Positions 60,900 to 64,000 of a DNA stretch of 64,000 bases are shown in pieces; position 1 is the stretch's first letter; each line of letters begins with the position of its first letter. The notes beneath the pieces were generated by a model. It saw nothing but the letters and a program-made list of their open reading frames with translations, searched no databases and was not told where the DNA came from. The stretch comes from Rhinopomastus cyanomelas (taxonomy: Eukaryota; Chordata; Aves; Bucerotiformes; Rhinopomastidae). The stretch covers positions 186,001 to 250,000 of the forward strand of contig VXBP01004033.1 in assembly GCA_013400115.1 (NCBI GenBank), read 5' to 3'. The position numbers were made by a program, and so were the translations under genes.

Positions 60900-61337
60900 C
60901 TAGGGGTCCCCAGTACAAGGAGATGGAACTGTGGGAGTGAATCCAGTGGAGGCCACAAGGATGGTGGGATGTTGGAGTTGTTCGGTCTGGAGAAGAGCAG
61001 ACACCGCTCCAGGGGACCTCACAGCAGCCTTCCAGGACCCGAGGAGAAGAGCTACATGAAAGCTGGAGAAAGACTCTAGCGATAGGACAAGGGAGATGAT
61101 TTCAAGAGCAAAAAAAAGGAGAGATAGATTAGAACTTAAGAAGAAATTCCTTCCTGTGAGGGTGCTGAGACCCTGGAGCAGGTTGCCCAGGGAGACTGTG
61201 GCTGCCCCATCTCTGGAAGCGTTTCCATGGGGCTCTGGGCAACCTAGTCTGGTGAGAGGTGTCCCTGCCCATGGCAGGGCGTTGGGACTGGATGATCTCT
61301 GAGGTCCCTTCCAACACAAACCATGAAGTTCTTCTAT
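60900..61337 (+). mobile_element. CR1 LINE 3' portion, old
   Basis: GGTCCCCAGTACAAGGAGATG, CACAAGGATGGTGGGATG, TTCGGTCTGGAGAAGAG, then RLELKKKFLPVRVLRPWSRL and PSLEAF-coding sequence, a 3' UTR with GTTGGGACTGGATGATCTC, and a degraded octamer end. It belongs to the same broad class as 47607-48074, in the opposite orientation. Confidence 0.88.
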
Positions 61338-62651
61338 GTTTCTGTTCCTACAAAGCACAGAACTGGTGTGTGCATTAGGGTTTTGTTGCGTCGCCAACAA
61401 GAGCACGAAAGTAGCCTTGGTGATGTCTGACACGCATATGAACCGTGCAAAGCCTGGGTACAAAACCTGAAAACCCTGTCTTCAGCTACTTCCACAGTGT
61501 TCATAATGAATCTCCTAATAAAGAATACAAATTGTTTCTAAAGCTGATGGCAAACCTCTTCTCACTTCCTTAATGGAGGACTGGTAGGGCAAGTGCGTTG
61601 CCCGGCTAGGAAGGACCAGCGTCCACTGATGTTCAGATGCTGGCAAAGGGATAACTACGTTTATACCCCGTTTGTTGTGCTCAGGGGTAGGTCTTTGTCA
61701 CTGGAAATTTTGCAGAATGGCTCCCTAATGTTCTTGTCCATGGAACTGGTTTCAGAAATCCTCTTGCCTCAGATGCACTGGTTTGCCAAGTATCTTCTCG
61801 AAGGGCCCCAGCATCTTGCTGCAGCTGGGCAGTAATAACACCCCTGCCTCGTGTGTTGGTTGCTGCAGGTTTTCCTGCGCTGTGATGCACGGATTGTTTG
61901 GAGTCTGCAGACACACAGGAGAAGGGTTTTTGTGTTAAGAGCCAAACGCTCAGTTATCGGTGCCACTGCCAGACATTTGGGCTAGCTTAAGTGGCCTTCC
62001 TTTTATAGGTTTTTGCTCCTAGCCTTTTTTTCTGGGGAAAAATATTCCAGTGTCTGCAGCATGAGTTGTTTTATAAGGTTCTGCAGAGGCTAAACGGCCT
62101 CTTGTGTGAAGCTCAGACCCCTAATTTGCTGTTAGCCATGCTGTGCTAACGTGCTCGTGCCTCTTGCAGACAGGTTTGTACCTAAATACCTCCCGGCAGC
62201 ACCTGATTGTGTTGGGGAGATCCAGGATGTGTTGGGGGTCTTCCCACCCTCATCCCACCCCCTTTTCCCCCCTTTTTTTTTGCAGGCACCACGCGAAAGC
62301 TGTGTTAGAGGACCCTGGATACTCCTTCTCATCAATATCTGCCTTCTCTGACAGACACTGCCTTAAAGTAAAGATATTTCATGCAGTTCCAGGTAGAAAT
62401 CCGTGACACAAGACGAGTGTTAGGAAACCAGTGACGTCTTTAAAAATGTCATGTGATCACAAATTGTGTTGGCCAGTGCCTGTGCTCTCAGTGGCTGATT
62501 TAGAAATGTATTTTCATATAAATATTTGCATTCACAAGTCTAATTAGTAATTGAAATACATGACTAGACAATAGTTTTATATTTACAGATTTTCATTAGT
62601 ATAAATGTTTTATATAAAGATAAAATATTTTAGGATTGTATTTTAAAACCC

Positions 62652-62696
62652 ATAATATAATATAACATAATATAACGTAATATAATATAATATAAT
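62652..62696. repeat. ATAAT pentanucleotide array
   Basis: About nine imperfect ATAAT/TATAA units with AACAT and AACGT interruptions. It lies about 40 bases past the stop of the minus-strand exon-like block, in AT-rich surroundings. Confidence 0.88.
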
Positions 62697-62734
62697 TTAT
62701 AAAATATAAATCAGCTGCACTTATATCTTTAAAT

Positions 62735-62919
62735 TCAGTCATTTAAAGTTGATCTGCAGTTTATTAACCAGTCCCAAATTCTGACACATTCATTGTAAGG
62801 GTGAGCATTTCTGTCCCTCACAAAGAAGCTCCCTAGCTCTTCTGTCAGTGTGATGTTCAGCTCTCTGCAGGCTTCAAGTTCTTTCTCTGTGAAAGACCTT
62901 TTCCTTATTGACTTTGGAC
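62735..62919 (-). CDS. Candidate terminal coding exon, unrecognised gene
   Basis: I do not recognise the product. On the minus strand a CCACTGCAG acceptor at about 62920 precedes an open stretch of 60 codons ending in TGA at 62735-62737; the intron would be phase 1. The peptide is charged and has the composition of a real folded protein: KSIRKRSFTEKELEACRELN, then LTEELGSFFVRDRNAHPYNE and IWDWLINCRSTLND at the C-terminus. Against it: the pyrimidine tract before the acceptor is very poor (A-rich), no clear AATAAA follows, and the frame stays open 17 codons upstream. An antisense gene in RORA intron 1, a decayed retrocopy (the downstream ATAAT array could derive from a poly-A tail) or chance are all possible. 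Confidence 0.25.
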
Positions 62920-63450
62920 CTGCAGTGGTATTTTTATGTTTAATTTTTTTTAAGCATCTGGTATTTAGCACTTGTGAGGTGGCTTCATTCTCTGTTTTGC
63001 AGGCACGTTCCTAAAACACTTTTGCATGTGTTGGGGCTTTTGGCTGATGTGTTGTCTAGATTTTTAGAAATCTTTTCTGCTGGAAACAGCAAGTAAGTCC
63101 CTTTTACTACCTAGAGGCTGTCCATGTAGACAGTGATCCTGTGACTTAGGGTAAGCCCCAAGCCTGGTCTCTAACTTCTCCTTCCTTCCACCTATTAAGT
63201 GCAAGGAGTAAATCACGTAGGTAAATTCTTGTGTCTGCCTTTTAGATCAGGCTGTACCTTACCGGTGGCTGGAGTCCTGGCTGCTCCGCGCTGCAGAGTT
63301 GCATCAGAACAACCCATTCTGCTGTTGGTGCACGCTGGTCCTGTCCGACGGAGACGCTTGGACACCTCTTTTCCGAGAGTACAAACCTGACGGTTTCCCA
63401 CAGTGTGGAGGGGATGAGTAAAGGAACAGCTTAAATGGGGTAAAAAGACT

Positions 63451-63468
63451 CTGCTGCTGCTGCTGCTG
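63451..63468. repeat. CTG trinucleotide microsatellite
   Basis: Six perfect CTG units. Confidence 0.9.
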
Positions 63469-64000
63469 CAGGATTTGCTGAGCCCATGAGTGTTGTGCAG
63501 GCTCAGGTAGCAGCAAAAGCAGGAGGAGGCACTTTGATAGTGTGGAGAGGGGAAGGAGGGAAGGGCTGGCCGTTCAAGCTGTGCTCCCCCCGGACAAAGA
63601 TATTTCAAAGGTCTCTGTGTTTCTGTGATTATTTTTTCCCCTTCTACCAAACACTCCCTAACAATAGAGAGATGGAGTAGACAACACAGTGATAGCACCG
63701 TGTGGATACCTGGGCTGCCGTGTGAGGTGAGCAACGACTAGAGAACTGTCTAGGGAGCATTTCTCACAGGCGCTGCTGGCTGCACGGTGACAGCAGCGTG
63801 TGTCTGCATTTAGCTTGGCAATCATATTGTTCCTGCTTTAGCCAGAGGTGCTTTGAGGTGCACAATCCCAGGCCCAGTTTTGCAGTGTTTGTGTGAGGGA
63901 TGCAACTTGGCTGCAGCAGAGCTTTGGTCCACCTCTCCCACCTACCTACCTGGCATCTCTAGTATAATTTTTAAATCTTATCAATCCTTGCAAAACCAAC

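Larger units (their letters stand above)
61338..64000. other. RORA: RORA intron 1 to window end, one exon-like block
   Basis: Mostly unique sequence. It holds the AT pentanucleotide array near 62652-62696, the minus-strand exon-like block at 62735-62919 and a CTG run at 63451-63468. A 173-codon minus frame at 63213-63734 is Ser/Cys rich and looks random. Confidence 0.5.

Noticed and set aside
60900..61463. 187-codon minus-strand frame
   Set aside because: It is the antisense of a CR1 copy.

Overview
This is avian genomic DNA, almost all of it non-coding. The bird call rests on about 25 fragments of CR1, the LINE that dominates bird genomes. Most are 5'-truncated, with the CR1 pol C-terminal reading frame and octamer-repeat 3' ends (ATTCTATG type or ACTGTGAT type). 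I cannot name the species; the subfamily mix suggests a non-galliform bird, but that is inference.

The one gene I recognise is RORA, the nuclear receptor ROR-alpha. The first coding exon of the long isoform (alpha-1) begins at 22526 on the + strand inside a CpG island of about 3.4 kb (roughly 21100-24560). Only 45 codons are present before a contig break at 22661. Bases 1 to about 21600 are therefore 5' flank, and about 22700-64000 should be the start of the very large RORA intron 1.

The CpG island is badly assembled. Single Ns at 21795, 22288, 22661 and 23270 and a 991-base N gap (23403-24393) separate short contigs. Two stretches occur twice in interleaved order: 21647-21794 matches 22289-22436, and 22001-22287 matches 22662-22947. 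Each pair differs by only one or two bases. The simplest reading is two haplotypes laid end to end: contigs 1+2 are one and contigs 3+4 the other. The RORA exon survives in the second and falls into the single-N join at 21795 in the first.

Layout: 1-14850 is 5' flank rich in CR1, including one element with endonuclease-domain sequence (1896-2900). 14850-21100 is repeat-poor apart from a 24-bp minisatellite. 21100-24560 is the RORA promoter/CpG island. 24560-64000 is intronic sequence with CR1 copies at 27.8, 34-35, 40, 43-44, 47-49, 52-55 and 61 kb, one clearly nested in another (54522-55268). Two stretches look like isolated exons of unrecognised genes (6244-6420 +, 62735-62919 -) but are unproven. 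I found no convincing functional RNA gene, CRISPR array, complete provirus or complete protein-coding gene.
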